Shown here: positions 55,568 to 64,000 of the stretch, piece by piece
Layout: the number at the start of each line of letters is the position of its first letter
How positions within the stretch are numbered: position 1 is the stretch's first letter
From: Azophilus sp965215035
GTDB taxonomy: Bacteria; Pseudomonadota; Gammaproteobacteria; Pseudomonadales; Azotimanducaceae
Assembly (NCBI GenBank): GCA_965215035.1
Contig: OZ244040.1
Coordinates: 3,782,001-3,846,000, forward strand
Reading direction: 5' to 3'
DNA: 64,000 bases
Made by a program: the position numbers and the translations under genes
The notes under the pieces: model-generated
Told to the model about the DNA's origin: nothing
Database searches by the model: none
The model's input: only the letters and a program-made list of their open reading frames with translations

Positions 55568-56450
55568 CGGCGGCGAGTTCTGCGGGCACTGTTATCCCAT
55601 AGCTACGGTCGAGCCGCCCCCCTTCTGTCAGCATGCGCTTGCCGCTGCCAAGGTGTACGCCTTGCAGATCGAGTTGGGAAAACCACGCGTGACCGTGCCT
55701 CTCTGCGAACCAGAGGAACAGGCGCTTTGCTTTTATGCTTTGGCATGCCTTCAACAGATCGCTCATTCGTCCCGGGCGCAAATTGAATAGCCCTTCAAAA
55801 AGCATGTCGGCTTGTGCAAACGTTTCCTTCTGTGGCAACTCGTCAAGCAGTTCGAGCGCCCCACGTTCCGGCGTCGAAAGCACGACCGGCCAACGGCCGT
55901 CGCCGAGACGCCGCCAGGCAAAGCCGCCGGACAGCGTCGAGGGGTCTGCGGCAATGTCTCCAGAGACGGTGTCCCGCAGGATGCGCAAACTCTTGGAAAC
56001 CGCGCCACGCGGGAAGAGTCTCCCCGTGTTGTGAAAGACGATCTTGGTCGGCATCGGCAGCGTCCGAACCCACCCTGGGGGCGCCTCGTCTCCGTACAAG
56101 TGAATCTCTCCCATGTCGCCAAGGCCGACAAAGTGCCCGTAACCATCAAGTTCTAGGGCACTCCGGCCCCCGATGGCCAGCGGACGATCCATCACCATCT
56201 GAAGCGAAACGACAACCTGTCGCCAATCCAGCGGCACATCCACGCCGGGGAGGCCGGGCAAGTGGATCGGCCTGCGAAACACGCCGCGTGCAATGCGCTC
56301 CAACCAGCCGCGGGCCACATAGCGCCTGCGCAAAGAGTTTGCATACCCCATGCGCTCGAACCATTGGGTGTCAGCCAGCAAACCTTCAGGAAGAAGCTGT
56401 TGCAATTGGTTTAGAAGATTGCGTTTTTGGGTTCTCATGATATCCATCAT
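55560..56450 (-). CDS. abiEi: AbiEi antitoxin
   Basis: A 296-residue antitoxin with an N-terminal winged helix (NLLNQLQQLLPEGLLADTQW, FERMGYANSLRRRYVARGWL) and the AbiEi-4/AbiEi-3 domains: YVARGWLERIARGVFRRP, then SALELDGYGHFVGL. Antitoxins of this type bind inverted repeats at their own promoter. Starts at 56450, 56447 and 56438 are all possible, and a palindrome covers them. Overlaps the toxin start by eight bases. Confidence 0.88.
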   Translation of the reverse strand: MMDIMRTQKRNLLNQLQQLLPEGLLADTQWFERMGYANSLRRRYVARGWLERIARGVFRRPIHLPGLPGVDVPLDWRQVVVSLQMVMDRPLAIGGRSALELDGYGHFVGLGDMGEIHLYGDEAPPGWVRTLPMPTKIVFHNTGRLFPRGAVSKSLRILRDTVSGDIAADPSTLSGGFAWRRLGDGRWPVVLSTPERGALELLDELPQKETFAQADMLFEGLFNLRPGRMSDLLKACQSIKAKRLFLWFAERHGHAWFSQLDLQGVHLGSGKRMLTEGGRLDRSYGITVPAELAADG

Positions 56451-56455
56451 AGAAC
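56431..56455 (-). promoter_or_regulatory. Palindrome over the abiEi start, candidate AbiEi operator
   Basis: GTTCTCATGATATCCATCATAGAAC, split here as GTTCT..TGAT and ATCA..AGAAC, is an imperfect palindrome covering the possible start codons. AbiEi proteins repress their own operon through inverted repeats in the promoter region. If this is the operator, translation starts at 56438. Confidence 0.4.
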
Positions 56456-56533
56456 TTTTAAAAACCGAGTGGTAGGTGCCCGACATTCTGCATCCGTTCG
56501 GCCCGGGCGACACCAACCCGCCCCAGCGAGTTT

Positions 56534-56607
56534 TTGAATTCCGGCTGCGTCGAATTCAATGTGGGATGGCCTCGCCATGATCCACAAATTCAAACCGGGC
56601 CACTACC
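56534..56607. repeat. MITE-like element family B, copy 2, left end lost
   Basis: TTGAATTCCGGCTGCGTCGA and the rest through TCAAACCGGGCCACTACC match copy 1 (54382-54470) with about eight differences. The first twelve bases of the left end are replaced by unrelated sequence. The two copies bracket the AbiE genes. Confidence 0.72.
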
Positions 56608-56630
56608 TCATTATGGCTTTTAGCCCACCA

Positions 56631-56657
56631 CAGGAAGGGTTTGCCGGTCGATTTGGC
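56631..56657. repeat. 27-bp motif shared with 10321-10347
   Basis: One mismatch against the copy beside the dead Uma2 gene 46 kb away. Here it lies 23 bp beyond the right end of MITE family B copy 2. Confidence 0.55.
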
Positions 56658-56748
56658 CCGAGTTAAGCCGGCAACGCGGGAGTAGCAATATTCAAGACGG
56701 AGATCATCCTCGAAGTGACAGATGATGTGTCCGCCGGTCTTGGGGCAT

Positions 56749-57231
56749 TCAGTCCCGGAAATTGTCGAATTGCAGCGGTATGCCGAGTTCGGCCTCCCGG
56801 AGCGCCGCAATCACCCGTTGCAGGTCATCGCGCTTCTTGCCGGTAACGCGCAATTTCGGCCCGTTGATCTGGGCCTGCACCCTGAGCCCAGCGTCCTTGA
56901 CGATCTTGATCATCTTTTTTGCCGTGTCCCGATCAATGCCCTGCCGCAGCCCAAACAAGCGGCGTCGCTGCTTGCCCGCACCCTCGATCGGCTGGGGATC
57001 CAGGCAAGCGCCGTCCACACTTCTGCGGGCCATCTTGTCGCGCAGGATGTCCTCCATCTGCCGAAGTTGAAAATCCTCCTCGGCCAGGAGTTGTACGCCA
57101 ACGTCACCGAGTTCAAAACCAGCGTCTACGCCACGAAAGTCGAAGCGGGACCTAAGCTCTCGCCTAGCCTGGTCGATGGCGTTCCGCAACTCGTGCAGAT
57201 CGACTTCCGAGACAGCATCGAATGACGGCAT
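56749..57231 (-). CDS. yajQ: YajQ-family nucleotide-binding protein
   Basis: A 160-residue, full-length protein of two ferredoxin-like halves. PSFDAVSEVDLHELRNAIDQ, SRFDFRG, KIVKDAGLRVQAQINGPKLR and VTGKKRDDLQRVIAALR are the family's blocks. Members bind cyclic di-GMP or other nucleotides and affect gene regulation. ATG 57231 follows GGGAGGAGCA. First core gene to the right of the island. Confidence 0.95.
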   Translation of the reverse strand: MPSFDAVSEVDLHELRNAIDQARRELRSRFDFRGVDAGFELGDVGVQLLAEEDFQLRQMEDILRDKMARRSVDGACLDPQPIEGAGKQRRRLFGLRQGIDRDTAKKMIKIVKDAGLRVQAQINGPKLRVTGKKRDDLQRVIAALREAELGIPLQFDNFRD

Positions 57232-57267
57232 TGCTCCTCCCTTGCTTCTCCCTTGCTCTTTCTTCTA

Positions 57268-57332
57268 GCACAGGCGTAACCGGTTTCGGTCGGTCAAGCA
57301 CGCAATTTTGCCTGTGCAGCCCGTTGCTTGAC
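57268..57332. other. Two interleaved inverted repeats, possible pseudoknot or operator
   Basis: GCACAGGC (57268-57275) pairs with GCCTGTGC (57310-57317), and GTCAAGCA (57293-57300) pairs with TGCTTGAC (57325-57332). All eight pairs are perfect in both stems, and their order A-B-A'-B' is that of an H-type pseudoknot. It lies between divergent yajQ and the adenosyltransferase, 155 bp before the latter. No B12 box of a cobalamin riboswitch is present. Confidence 0.35.
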
Positions 57333-57487
57333 AAACCCGCCGGTGCCAACCATAAGGTGTATTCGCTGGCGGAAACGAACCGGGGGCGAACCTACATGGC
57401 CTATGCGAGCATGCCAATCCCACGACGGGCATCGTACCCCAGTGGTGCCGTAGCGGCCGGGGGCGGCGTTGCCCGGCAACAGCGGCG

Positions 57488-58033
57488 ATGAGCGTGCGCA
57501 AGACGCGAATCTCCCGCGTGACCACCCGGCAGGGCGACCAGGGCGAATCACGGCTGGCCGACGGCACCAAGCTCGCAAAGACCGAGCCCATCTTCACCGC
57601 CATGGGCGATGTGGATGAACTGAACAGCCACCTTGGGGCGCTTGCCGGTGAGGTCGGCACCACAGATGCGGCAGACCCGGAGCTTACCGGCCTGCTACGC
57701 GAAGTGCAGCAACAGCTATTCGACCTAGGGGCACACCTGGCAACCCTGGGACAGGTGCCGGCACCCGAGGCCGGTTTGATCGAATCGCAAACCGCGACCC
57801 TGAACGCGGCACTGCCGCCCCTAGCCGAGTTCGTGCTGCCCGGCGGCAACAGCGCCGCCTCCACTACGCATATCTGCCGGGCCGTCTGCCGACGCGCGGA
57901 ACGCAGCCTGTGGCGCGCGGGGCGCGACGATGGCGCACGCTATCTCAATCGTTTGAGCGATTTCTTCTTTGTGCTCGCCCGCGCCTTGAACGCCCGGGAT
58001 GAACTGCCCGAGGATCTGTGGCGGGGAACCTGA
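57488..58033 (+). CDS. Corrinoid adenosyltransferase (PduO/MMAB type)
   Basis: A 181-residue ATP:cob(I)alamin adenosyltransferase, which makes the coenzyme B12 used by mutases. TRQGDQGESRLADG is the ATP loop, DVDELNSHLG (41-50) and FVLPGGN..ASTTHICRAVCRRAER carry active-site residues, and YLNRLSDFFFVLAR closes it. The ATG at 57488 is followed by a basic VRKTRISRVTTR. No cobalamin genes lie nearby. Confidence 0.93.
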   Translation: MSVRKTRISRVTTRQGDQGESRLADGTKLAKTEPIFTAMGDVDELNSHLGALAGEVGTTDAADPELTGLLREVQQQLFDLGAHLATLGQVPAPEAGLIESQTATLNAALPPLAEFVLPGGNSAASTTHICRAVCRRAERSLWRAGRDDGARYLNRLSDFFFVLARALNARDELPEDLWRGT

Positions 58034-58229
58034 CCGGACGATGCCGCGGGTTATCGCCAACGCGATCTAGGCACCACTAGCGACGAACACCGCCTCGCCG
58101 GGCCTCATCCGCGTTCGTCGTAGATCGCGTCGTGCCCGATGGTGGTTCGGGTCGGAATACCGTCCCCCAAAGCCACTGGGCCCGCTATCATCGTGGTACG
58201 CACAGGCCAATACTGGGAACAACAACGCA

Positions 58230-60371
58230 ATGAACAGCACGCGGGTGGCCCTGCTGGCGGCGGTCGCCATCCTAATCGCCCTGTTTTTCACATTCGATGC
58301 GCAGCGGTTCCTGAGCATCGACTACCTCGCCGCCCAGGGCGAGGCGATCGCCGCCTTCCGCGACCGCAACCCCTGGACCACCGCGGCCGCCTTCTTTGCC
58401 GCCTATGTGGCCATCACCGGCCTGTCGCTACCCGGCGCGGCGCTGATGACACTGATTGCCGGTGCCCTGTTCGGCCTGGTTGCCGGGGTGGCCATCGTTT
58501 CGTTTGCGAGCAGCCTGGGGGCCACGCTGGCCTTCGTCCTCGCCCGCTACCTGTTCCGGGATGCGGTGCGCCGACGATTCGAACGCGCCCTGGCCACCAT
58601 CGACCGGGGCGTCGAAAAGGATGGGGCGTTCTACCTGTTCGCGCTGCGGCTGGTGCCGGCCTTCCCCTTCTTCGCCGTTAACCTGGCCATGTCCGTCACG
58701 CCCATCTCCACCTGGACCTTCTACTGGGTGAGCCAGCTTGGCATGCTGCTCGGCACGATCGTCTACGTGAACGCCGGCGTCGAATTGGGCCAAATCGATT
58801 CGCTGCATCCCAGCGGTATCCTGACACCCGGTTTGGTCGCCGCGTTCGCACTGCTTGGCCTGTTTCCGCTGCTCGCGAAAAAGGCGCTGGCCCAACTTAA
58901 AGCCCGCCGGGTGCTGCGCCGCTTCAGGAAGCCCAAGCGCTTCGATGCCAACCTGGTCGTTATCGGTGCCGGTTCCGCGGGTCTGGTCAGCGCGTTCATC
59001 GCCGCCACCGTCAAGGCCAAGGTCACCCTGATCGAGCGGCATCGCATGGGCGGGGACTGCCTGAACACCGGCTGCGTACCCAGCAAGTCGCTGCTGCGTT
59101 CCGCCAAAATGCTTTCCTATATTGCCAGGGCCCGGGAATACGGCCTGCAGAGCGCCCAGGCCGAGTTCGACTTCGCCGAGGTCATGCAGCGGGTGCAGCG
59201 GGTCATTCAGGCCATAGAGCCGAACGATTCCGTGGCGCGCTATACCGGGCTCGGGGTGGACTGCATCGCCGGCGACGCGACCATTACCTCGCCCTACACC
59301 GTGCGCGTGAATGGCCGCGAGATCGCCACCCGCAACATCGTCATCGCCACCGGCGGCACGCCCTTCGTGCCGCCCATTCCCGGGCTCCAGGAGGCGCCCT
59401 ATCACACCTCTGATACCATCTGGAACCTGCGCTCGCTCCCGCGTCGCTTCGTCGTCCTGGGCGGCGGCCCCATCGGCAGCGAACTGGCCCAGGCCTTTTG
59501 CCGCTTCGGGGCGCAGGTCACCCTGGTTGAGCGTGGGCCGCATCCGCTCGGGCGCGAAGACGCCGATGTGGGCGAGGTGCTGCAGGAACGGTTCCTGGCC
59601 GAGGGGATCCGGCTGCTCACCAAGCATCGGGCGGTGCGGGTGGAATCGACGGGCAATGCCAACGTTCTGGTTTGCGGCAACGCGGACGGCGACGAGGTGG
59701 CGGTACCCTTCGACACCCTGCTCGTCGCGGTGGGACGCCGGCCGAATACCGAGGGTCTGGGCCTGGATACCGTTGGCGTCGCTCTTGATGAGCGGGGCGC
59801 GGTGCAGGTGGACGACTATCTGCGCACCAGTGTGCCCACCATCTACGCCTGTGGCGATGTGGTGCGCCCCTACCAGTTCACCCACACCGCGTCGCACGAA
59901 GCCTGGTACGCGTCGGTGAACGCGCTGTTCGGCTCCTTCAAGCGCTTCAAGGCGGATTACTCGGTGATTCCATGGACCACCTTCACAGACCCGGAAGTTG
60001 CCCGGGTTGGCTTGAACGAACAGGAGGCCAAAAAACAGGGTATCGCCGCGGAGGTTACCCGCTACAACCTAGACGATCTCGACCGCGCTTTGGCCGATGC
60101 CGAAGGGCGGGGTTTTGTCAAGGTGCTTACCCCTCCCGGCAAAGACCGCATTCTCGGTGCCACCATCGTCGGCCATCACGCCGGTGATCTCATCCAGGAA
60201 TTCATCATGGCGATGAAGTGGGGCCTGGGGCTGAAGAAGATCATGGGCACCATTCACGTTTACCCCACGCTTGCCGAGGCCAACAAGTTCGCGGCGAGCA
60301 CCTGGCGCAAGAACCACGCGCCGGAAAGACTGCTCCCCTGGGTGGAGAAGTTTCATCGCCTGCGCCGCTGA
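58230..60371 (+). CDS. Fusion of a VTT/TVP38 membrane domain and a FAD disulfide oxidoreductase
   Basis: A 713-residue protein. Residues 1-215 form a DedA/VTT (TVP38/TMEM64) membrane domain with about six helices, LPGAALMTLIAGALFG and ALRLVPAFPFFAVNLAMS marking it. From about 240 comes a mercuric-reductase/lipoamide-dehydrogenase-like flavoprotein: GAGSAG (246-251), redox pair Cys277/Cys282 in GGDCLNTGCVPSK, NAD site GGGPIGSE, and HVYPTLAEA near the end. The fusion would tether a disulfide reductase to the membrane; substrate unknown. ATG 58230. Confidence 0.92.
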   Translation: MNSTRVALLAAVAILIALFFTFDAQRFLSIDYLAAQGEAIAAFRDRNPWTTAAAFFAAYVAITGLSLPGAALMTLIAGALFGLVAGVAIVSFASSLGATLAFVLARYLFRDAVRRRFERALATIDRGVEKDGAFYLFALRLVPAFPFFAVNLAMSVTPISTWTFYWVSQLGMLLGTIVYVNAGVELGQIDSLHPSGILTPGLVAAFALLGLFPLLAKKALAQLKARRVLRRFRKPKRFDANLVVIGAGSAGLVSAFIAATVKAKVTLIERHRMGGDCLNTGCVPSKSLLRSAKMLSYIARAREYGLQSAQAEFDFAEVMQRVQRVIQAIEPNDSVARYTGLGVDCIAGDATITSPYTVRVNGREIATRNIVIATGGTPFVPPIPGLQEAPYHTSDTIWNLRSLPRRFVVLGGGPIGSELAQAFCRFGAQVTLVERGPHPLGREDADVGEVLQERFLAEGIRLLTKHRAVRVESTGNANVLVCGNADGDEVAVPFDTLLVAVGRRPNTEGLGLDTVGVALDERGAVQVDDYLRTSVPTIYACGDVVRPYQFTHTASHEAWYASVNALFGSFKRFKADYSVIPWTTFTDPEVARVGLNEQEAKKQGIAAEVTRYNLDDLDRALADAEGRGFVKVLTPPGKDRILGATIVGHHAGDLIQEFIMAMKWGLGLKKIMGTIHVYPTLAEANKFAASTWRKNHAPERLLPWVEKFHRLRR

Positions 60372-60373
60372 TC

Positions 60374-60404
60374 GCGGCTCGTCGGCCCAACGGGCGCGAG
60401 CCGC
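60374..60404. terminator. Hairpin between convergent genes
   Basis: GCGGCTCG (60374-60381) pairs with CGAGCCGC (60397-60404), and GCCC-AAC-GGGC forms an inner stem. The hairpin begins two bases after the stop of the VTT fusion gene. There is no T run, so it is a weak candidate for termination, though its position between convergent genes suits one. Confidence 0.45.
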
Positions 60405-60513
60405 AAGGATTCGAAACGCCTACGGTGATGGGCAAAGCCCAACACCCGCAAATGCGGACCGAACTATGATATGCGGCAAGCCCATAACGACTAACCTTGA
60501 AATCCGATCGCAC

Positions 60514-62370
60514 CTACAGGCTCAAGCGCCGGATGTCCGTTAGCAGTTCGGCGATGCGGCGCATGAACCGGCCAGCCTCGGCACCGTTGATCGCACGGTG
60601 ATCGTAGCTGAGCGATAGCGGCAGCAGCTCGCGTGGTTGGAATTGGGAACCATCCCACACCGGTTCGGTCGCGATGCGGGCCACCCCCAGAATGGCGACT
60701 TCCGGCGCGTTGACGATGGGGGTGAAACCCGTGCCGCCCAGCGTGCCCAGGCTGGATACGCTGAACGTGCCGCCCTGGGTATCGTCGATGGATAGGCGTT
60801 TGTCGCGTACCTTGTCGGCAAGTTCGGCAATCTCCGCCGCCAGTTCCCAAATGCCCTTGCCCTCGGCGCCTTTCAGCACCGGAACCACCAGACCCTGCTC
60901 GCTGTCCACCGCGAAGCCAATGTTGTAGTAGCGCTTCAACAGGTAGTTCGAAGCCGTCGCATCCAAAGAGGCGTTAAAGGTGGGAAACTCCCGCAGTGCG
61001 TGGCAGCAGGCCTTGATGACGAACGGCAGCGGCGTGAGCTTGATGTTCCGTTCCGCCGCCTCCGGCTTGAGGGAGCGGCGGAACGCCTGCAGTTCCGTCA
61101 CGTCCACCGCATCGTGCTGGGTGACCTGGGGTATGTTCAGCCAGCTTGCCCGCAGGTTGCGGGCACCGGCGGCGCGTACCCTGGTTAGTGGCACGCTTTC
61201 CACCGGGCCGAACTTCGCGAAATCCACCGTCGCGACCGGTGGTATGCCGGCGCCACTCGGCTCGCCGGCCCCCCGGGGAGAGGTCATGGCCTGCTTGACG
61301 AAGAGCTTGACATCGTCCTTGACGATACGCCCGCGCCCGCCCGTGCCATCGACCTCGGCCAGGCTCACGCCCAGTTCCCGGGCCAGCCGCCGGGTGGCGG
61401 GGCCGGCATAGACCCTGGCGCCCGGGCTCGGCTCTTCGCGCATCTCCGACCCGGGCGGTTTCGCCGGCGCGAGTGGCGGAGAGGGGCTGCCCGGCTGCGG
61501 CGAGGATATTGTTGCAGACGGCGGAGGCACCGGCGCCCGGACCTCGGCGGCGGTGCCGGTGCCACGGTTGCCCAGCGACGACACCTGTTCCGGCGCATCC
61601 CCATCGCGCACTCCGCGCTGACCAGGACGAGTGCCAGGATCGCCCGGCACCGGTACCCGTTCCGGCCCGCGGCGGGATGTTGCGCCCTGTGCCGCGCCCT
61701 CCTCGGCTTCCTGGTCACCGTCGGTAATCGGCCCCCCGGCACTGGGTTGACCGGGCGCATGGGTTCCCGTCAGGGTAAACAGGCGCGTACCTTCCACGAC
61801 CGGGTCGCCTTCCGCCACATGCACCGCGGCGACGACACCGGCGGCACCGGCGGGTATTTCCATAGTGGCCTTGTCGGATTCGACCACCACGGCCAAAACG
61901 TCCTCTTCCACCCGATCGCCCGGCTTTATGCCGAGTTCGATGACCACCACATCCCGGGCGTCGCCGATATCGGGCACGGACACGACGATTTCGCTCTGGG
62001 CGGACGATGTCGCCGTCCCGGGCGCCGGTTGGCTGGCCGGTGCCGCCGCAGCCTGTACCGCCTCCGGCTTTGGTTTATCAGCCGGTGCCCCGCCATCCGG
62101 TTCCGGGCGTGCATCGATATGACTCTCCGGCACCTCCTCCGGCGCACTCAGGCGGGCAATAGGCTGCCCCTCGCGCACCGGGTCGCCAACCGCCACCAAC
62201 AATTCATCAAGCCTGCCGGCGATGCCCGCCGGCACCTCCATGGATGCCTTGTCGGACTCGATGACCAGGATGGCATCGTCCGGGCCCACCACATCGCCGG
62301 GCACGGCGCACAACTCGATGACTTCGACGTTCTCGGCGTCGCCAATGTTGGGTACGCGTATCTCCGCCAT
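60514..62370 (-). CDS. aceF: Pyruvate dehydrogenase complex E2 (dihydrolipoyl acetyltransferase)
   Basis: A 618-residue E2 with two N-terminal lipoyl domains (lipoyl Lys41 in ESDKASMEVP and Lys167 in ESDKATMEIP). A long proline/glycine-rich linker follows, then the E1/E3-binding domain (YAGPATRRLARELGVSLAEV) and the acetyltransferase domain ending SYDHRAINGAEAGRF, with the catalytic histidine. Asn replaces Asp in DHRxxDG, as in several gammaproteobacterial E2s. ATG 62370 lies 4 bp after aceE's stop. Confidence 0.95.
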   Translation of the reverse strand: MAEIRVPNIGDAENVEVIELCAVPGDVVGPDDAILVIESDKASMEVPAGIAGRLDELLVAVGDPVREGQPIARLSAPEEVPESHIDARPEPDGGAPADKPKPEAVQAAAAPASQPAPGTATSSAQSEIVVSVPDIGDARDVVVIELGIKPGDRVEEDVLAVVVESDKATMEIPAGAAGVVAAVHVAEGDPVVEGTRLFTLTGTHAPGQPSAGGPITDGDQEAEEGAAQGATSRRGPERVPVPGDPGTRPGQRGVRDGDAPEQVSSLGNRGTGTAAEVRAPVPPPSATISSPQPGSPSPPLAPAKPPGSEMREEPSPGARVYAGPATRRLARELGVSLAEVDGTGGRGRIVKDDVKLFVKQAMTSPRGAGEPSGAGIPPVATVDFAKFGPVESVPLTRVRAAGARNLRASWLNIPQVTQHDAVDVTELQAFRRSLKPEAAERNIKLTPLPFVIKACCHALREFPTFNASLDATASNYLLKRYYNIGFAVDSEQGLVVPVLKGAEGKGIWELAAEIAELADKVRDKRLSIDDTQGGTFSVSSLGTLGGTGFTPIVNAPEVAILGVARIATEPVWDGSQFQPRELLPLSLSYDHRAINGAEAGRFMRRIAELLTDIRRLSL

Positions 62371-62374
62371 GCAA

Positions 62375-64000
62375 TCAGGCCAGCCGCGGGTTGGGCTTGT
62401 CGGGGTCGATGCCGAACGCATCCCGGGCAGCGCGCACGGCATCGAGGGATATCCGTTGCTGCCCGGCGAGTGCCGACAGCGCCGCCACGGTGATAAAACG
62501 GCGGTCTACCTCGAAGAAGTTGCGCAATTCGTCCCGGGTGTCGCTGCGGCCGAACCCGTCGGTGCCGAGCACGGTCGGGGGCACCGCTAAGCCGCCGCCG
62601 ATCTGCTCGGCCAAGGATTTTTGATAGTCGCTCGCGCAAACCACCGGGTCACTCCCGGCGAGCACCGTTGCGACGTAGCTCTGCCGGGGTTCGGCCTCCG
62701 GGTGCAGCAGGTTCCACCGGGCGGTGTCGCGCAGGTCGCGCGCCAACTCGTTATAGCTGGTAACGCTGAACACTTCCGCCGTCACACCGCGCTCGGCAAG
62801 CATGGAGGCGGCGGCCTCCACTTCACGAAGGATGGTACCGCTGCCGAGCAGCCGCACCCGATTGCCGCCGCCGTCCCCAACCTCGCGCAGCCGATAGATC
62901 CCCTTCAGAATGCCCTCCTCGACGCCATCCGGCATGGGCGGCTGCGGATAGTTTTCGTTCATCACGGTGATGTAGAAGAACACGCGCTCGCGCTCGGTGA
63001 ACATGCGGCGCAGCCCATCCTGAACGATCACGGCCAACTCGTAGGCATAGCAGGGGTCGTAGGAGACACAGTTCGGGACGGTGGATGCGAGCACATGGCT
63101 GTGGCCGTCCTGGTGCTGTAGGCCCTCGCCGTTCAAGGTGGTGCGGCCCGCCGTGCCGCCGAGCAGAAAGCCCCGCGCCTGCATATCGCCCGCCGCCCAC
63201 ACCAAGTCGCCGATGCGCTGGAAACCGAACATGGAATAGAAGATGTAGAAGGGTATCAGCGCGTAGCGATTGGTGCTGTAGGAAGTCGCCGCCGCGAGCC
63301 AGGCGGAAAACGCGCCGGCCTCGTTGATGCCCTCCTCAAGCACCTGGCCGTCCTTAGACTCCCGATAGGCGGCAATCTCGCCGGAGTCTTCGGGCTCGTA
63401 GAGCTGGCCCTTCGACGAATAGATGCCAAGTTGCCGGAACATGCCCTCCATGCCGAAGGTGCGCGCTTCGTCCGGCACGATCGGCACGATGCGCTTGCTG
63501 ATGTTCCTGTCTCTCACTAGGGCGGCAAGCATGCGTACGAACTGCATGGTTGTGGAGTTGGCACGGCTGCCGGTACCCTTGAGTTGGGTCGCGAACACCT
63601 CCAGGCCGGGAACCTCTAGGTGCTCCCCGGACTCGCCGCGCCTGGGAATGAACCCCCCAAGCTGCGCACGCCGCTCGCGCATGTACCGCATCTCCGGGTC
63701 GTCCTGCCGGGGACGGTAGTAGGGAATGCTCTCAAGCTCCTGGTCGGTCAGGGGGATGCCGAACCGGTCGCGGAAATGCTTCAACCCCTCCAGGTCGAGC
63801 TTTTTCACCTGGTGGGTGTCGTTCTCCGATTCCCCGGCATCGCCCATGCCATAACCCTTGACGGTCTTGGCCAGAATGACCGTGGGTTCCCCCCGGTGGT
63901 GCACCGCCGCGTGGTAGGCGGCATAGACCTTGAACGGGTCGTGCCCACCCCGGTTCAGCCGGTAGATATCGTCGTCGGTGAGATTTTCCACCAGCGCGAG
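62375..64000 (-). CDS. aceE: Pyruvate dehydrogenase E1 (homodimeric), C-terminal part
   Basis: The frame runs off the right edge; about 541 C-terminal residues are visible. VENLTDDDIYRLNRGGHDP, AKTVKGYGMG, GRTTLNGEGLQHQDGHSH and SVPNCVSYDPCYAYE (as STVPNCVSYDPCYAYE) are characteristic of AceE, which decarboxylates pyruvate with thiamine diphosphate and passes the acetyl group to AceF. Coupled to aceF by a 4-bp gap. Confidence 0.95.
   Translation of the reverse strand, partial: LALVENLTDDDIYRLNRGGHDPFKVYAAYHAAVHHRGEPTVILAKTVKGYGMGDAGESENDTHQVKKLDLEGLKHFRDRFGIPLTDQELESIPYYRPRQDDPEMRYMRERRAQLGGFIPRRGESGEHLEVPGLEVFATQLKGTGSRANSTTMQFVRMLAALVRDRNISKRIVPIVPDEARTFGMEGMFRQLGIYSSKGQLYEPEDSGEIAAYRESKDGQVLEEGINEAGAFSAWLAAATSYSTNRYALIPFYIFYSMFGFQRIGDLVWAAGDMQARGFLLGGTAGRTTLNGEGLQHQDGHSHVLASTVPNCVSYDPCYAYELAVIVQDGLRRMFTERERVFFYITVMNENYPQPPMPDGVEEGILKGIYRLREVGDGGGNRVRLLGSGTILREVEAAASMLAERGVTAEVFSVTSYNELARDLRDTARWNLLHPEAEPRQSYVATVLAGSDPVVCASDYQKSLAEQIGGGLAVPPTVLGTDGFGRSDTRDELRNFFEVDRRFITVAALSALAGQQRISLDAVRAARDAFGIDPDKPNPRLA

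Noticed and set aside
57232..57487. Cobalamin riboswitch before the adenosyltransferase
   Set aside because: No B12-box consensus and no typical leader helices; only the interleaved inverted repeats remain as a lead.

Overview
The window looks like a chromosomal segment of a GC-rich (roughly 63% by eye) gammaproteobacterium. Pointers are a homodimeric-type aceE next to a two-lipoyl aceF, sbcB, yajQ, an AmpG permease, LolA/LolCDE-like envelope genes, and groESL with both a sigma-32-like promoter and a CIRCE operator. I would not name a genus. No rRNA, tRNA or CRISPR array was found.

Layout. 0-6 kb: end of an SLC13-type carrier, then acnA, a thiopurine methyltransferase and a gamma-glutamyltransferase on the minus strand. 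6.5-15 kb: a small membrane protein, two SDR oxidoreductases, an N-acyl-D-amino-acid deacylase, a dead Uma2 gene, a histidine-phosphatase protein, an LptA-like protein, a glycine-rich protein and a RES/Xre toxin-antitoxin pair. 15.2-21.8 kb: a compact minus-strand operon with a LolA-like sorting protein, three FtsX/LolC-type permeases, one ATPase and a predicted outer-membrane barrel. 21.9-23.1 kb: an overlapping TPR/HEPN pair. 23.2-26.9 kb: exonuclease I followed by an osmoprotectant-type ABC transporter whose binding protein and permease are fused. 27-36 kb: an acyltransferase, a coiled-coil membrane protein, a PuuD-like membrane protein, groESL, an alkyltransferase-like repair protein, an APH-fold kinase and an AmpG permease. 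57-64 kb: yajQ, a corrinoid adenosyltransferase, a VTT-flavoprotein fusion, and aceF-aceE running off the right edge.

36.3-56.5 kb is a defence/mobility island. It holds a DUF4143 ATPase, an Swt1-HEPN/DUF499 ATPase, two overlapping tyrosine recombinases followed by a repeat-hairpin-repeat, two DUF1156 DNA methylases in opposite orientation, an SNF2 helicase with a C-terminal DUF3883 nuclease-like domain, an AbiE toxin-antitoxin pair, and an IS1111-type IS110 element that has split a hicBA locus. The helicase, the complete methylase and the DUF499 ATPase lie on one strand and probably form one modification/restriction-like system, later interrupted. The two methylases share a 747-bp near-identical block in inverted orientation, so recombination could flip the 6 kb between them and exchange their divergent 3' halves.

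A second pattern, with no family name I know, runs through the first 33 kb. At seven loci between genes a stretch of about 33-50 bp is repeated once, imperfectly, with a start-to-start distance of 67-73 bp. The sequence differs at every locus, and several copies duplicate the last codons or the first codons of a gene. Two MITE-like families (three copies of 80-81 bp; two copies of about 75-89 bp) are also present.
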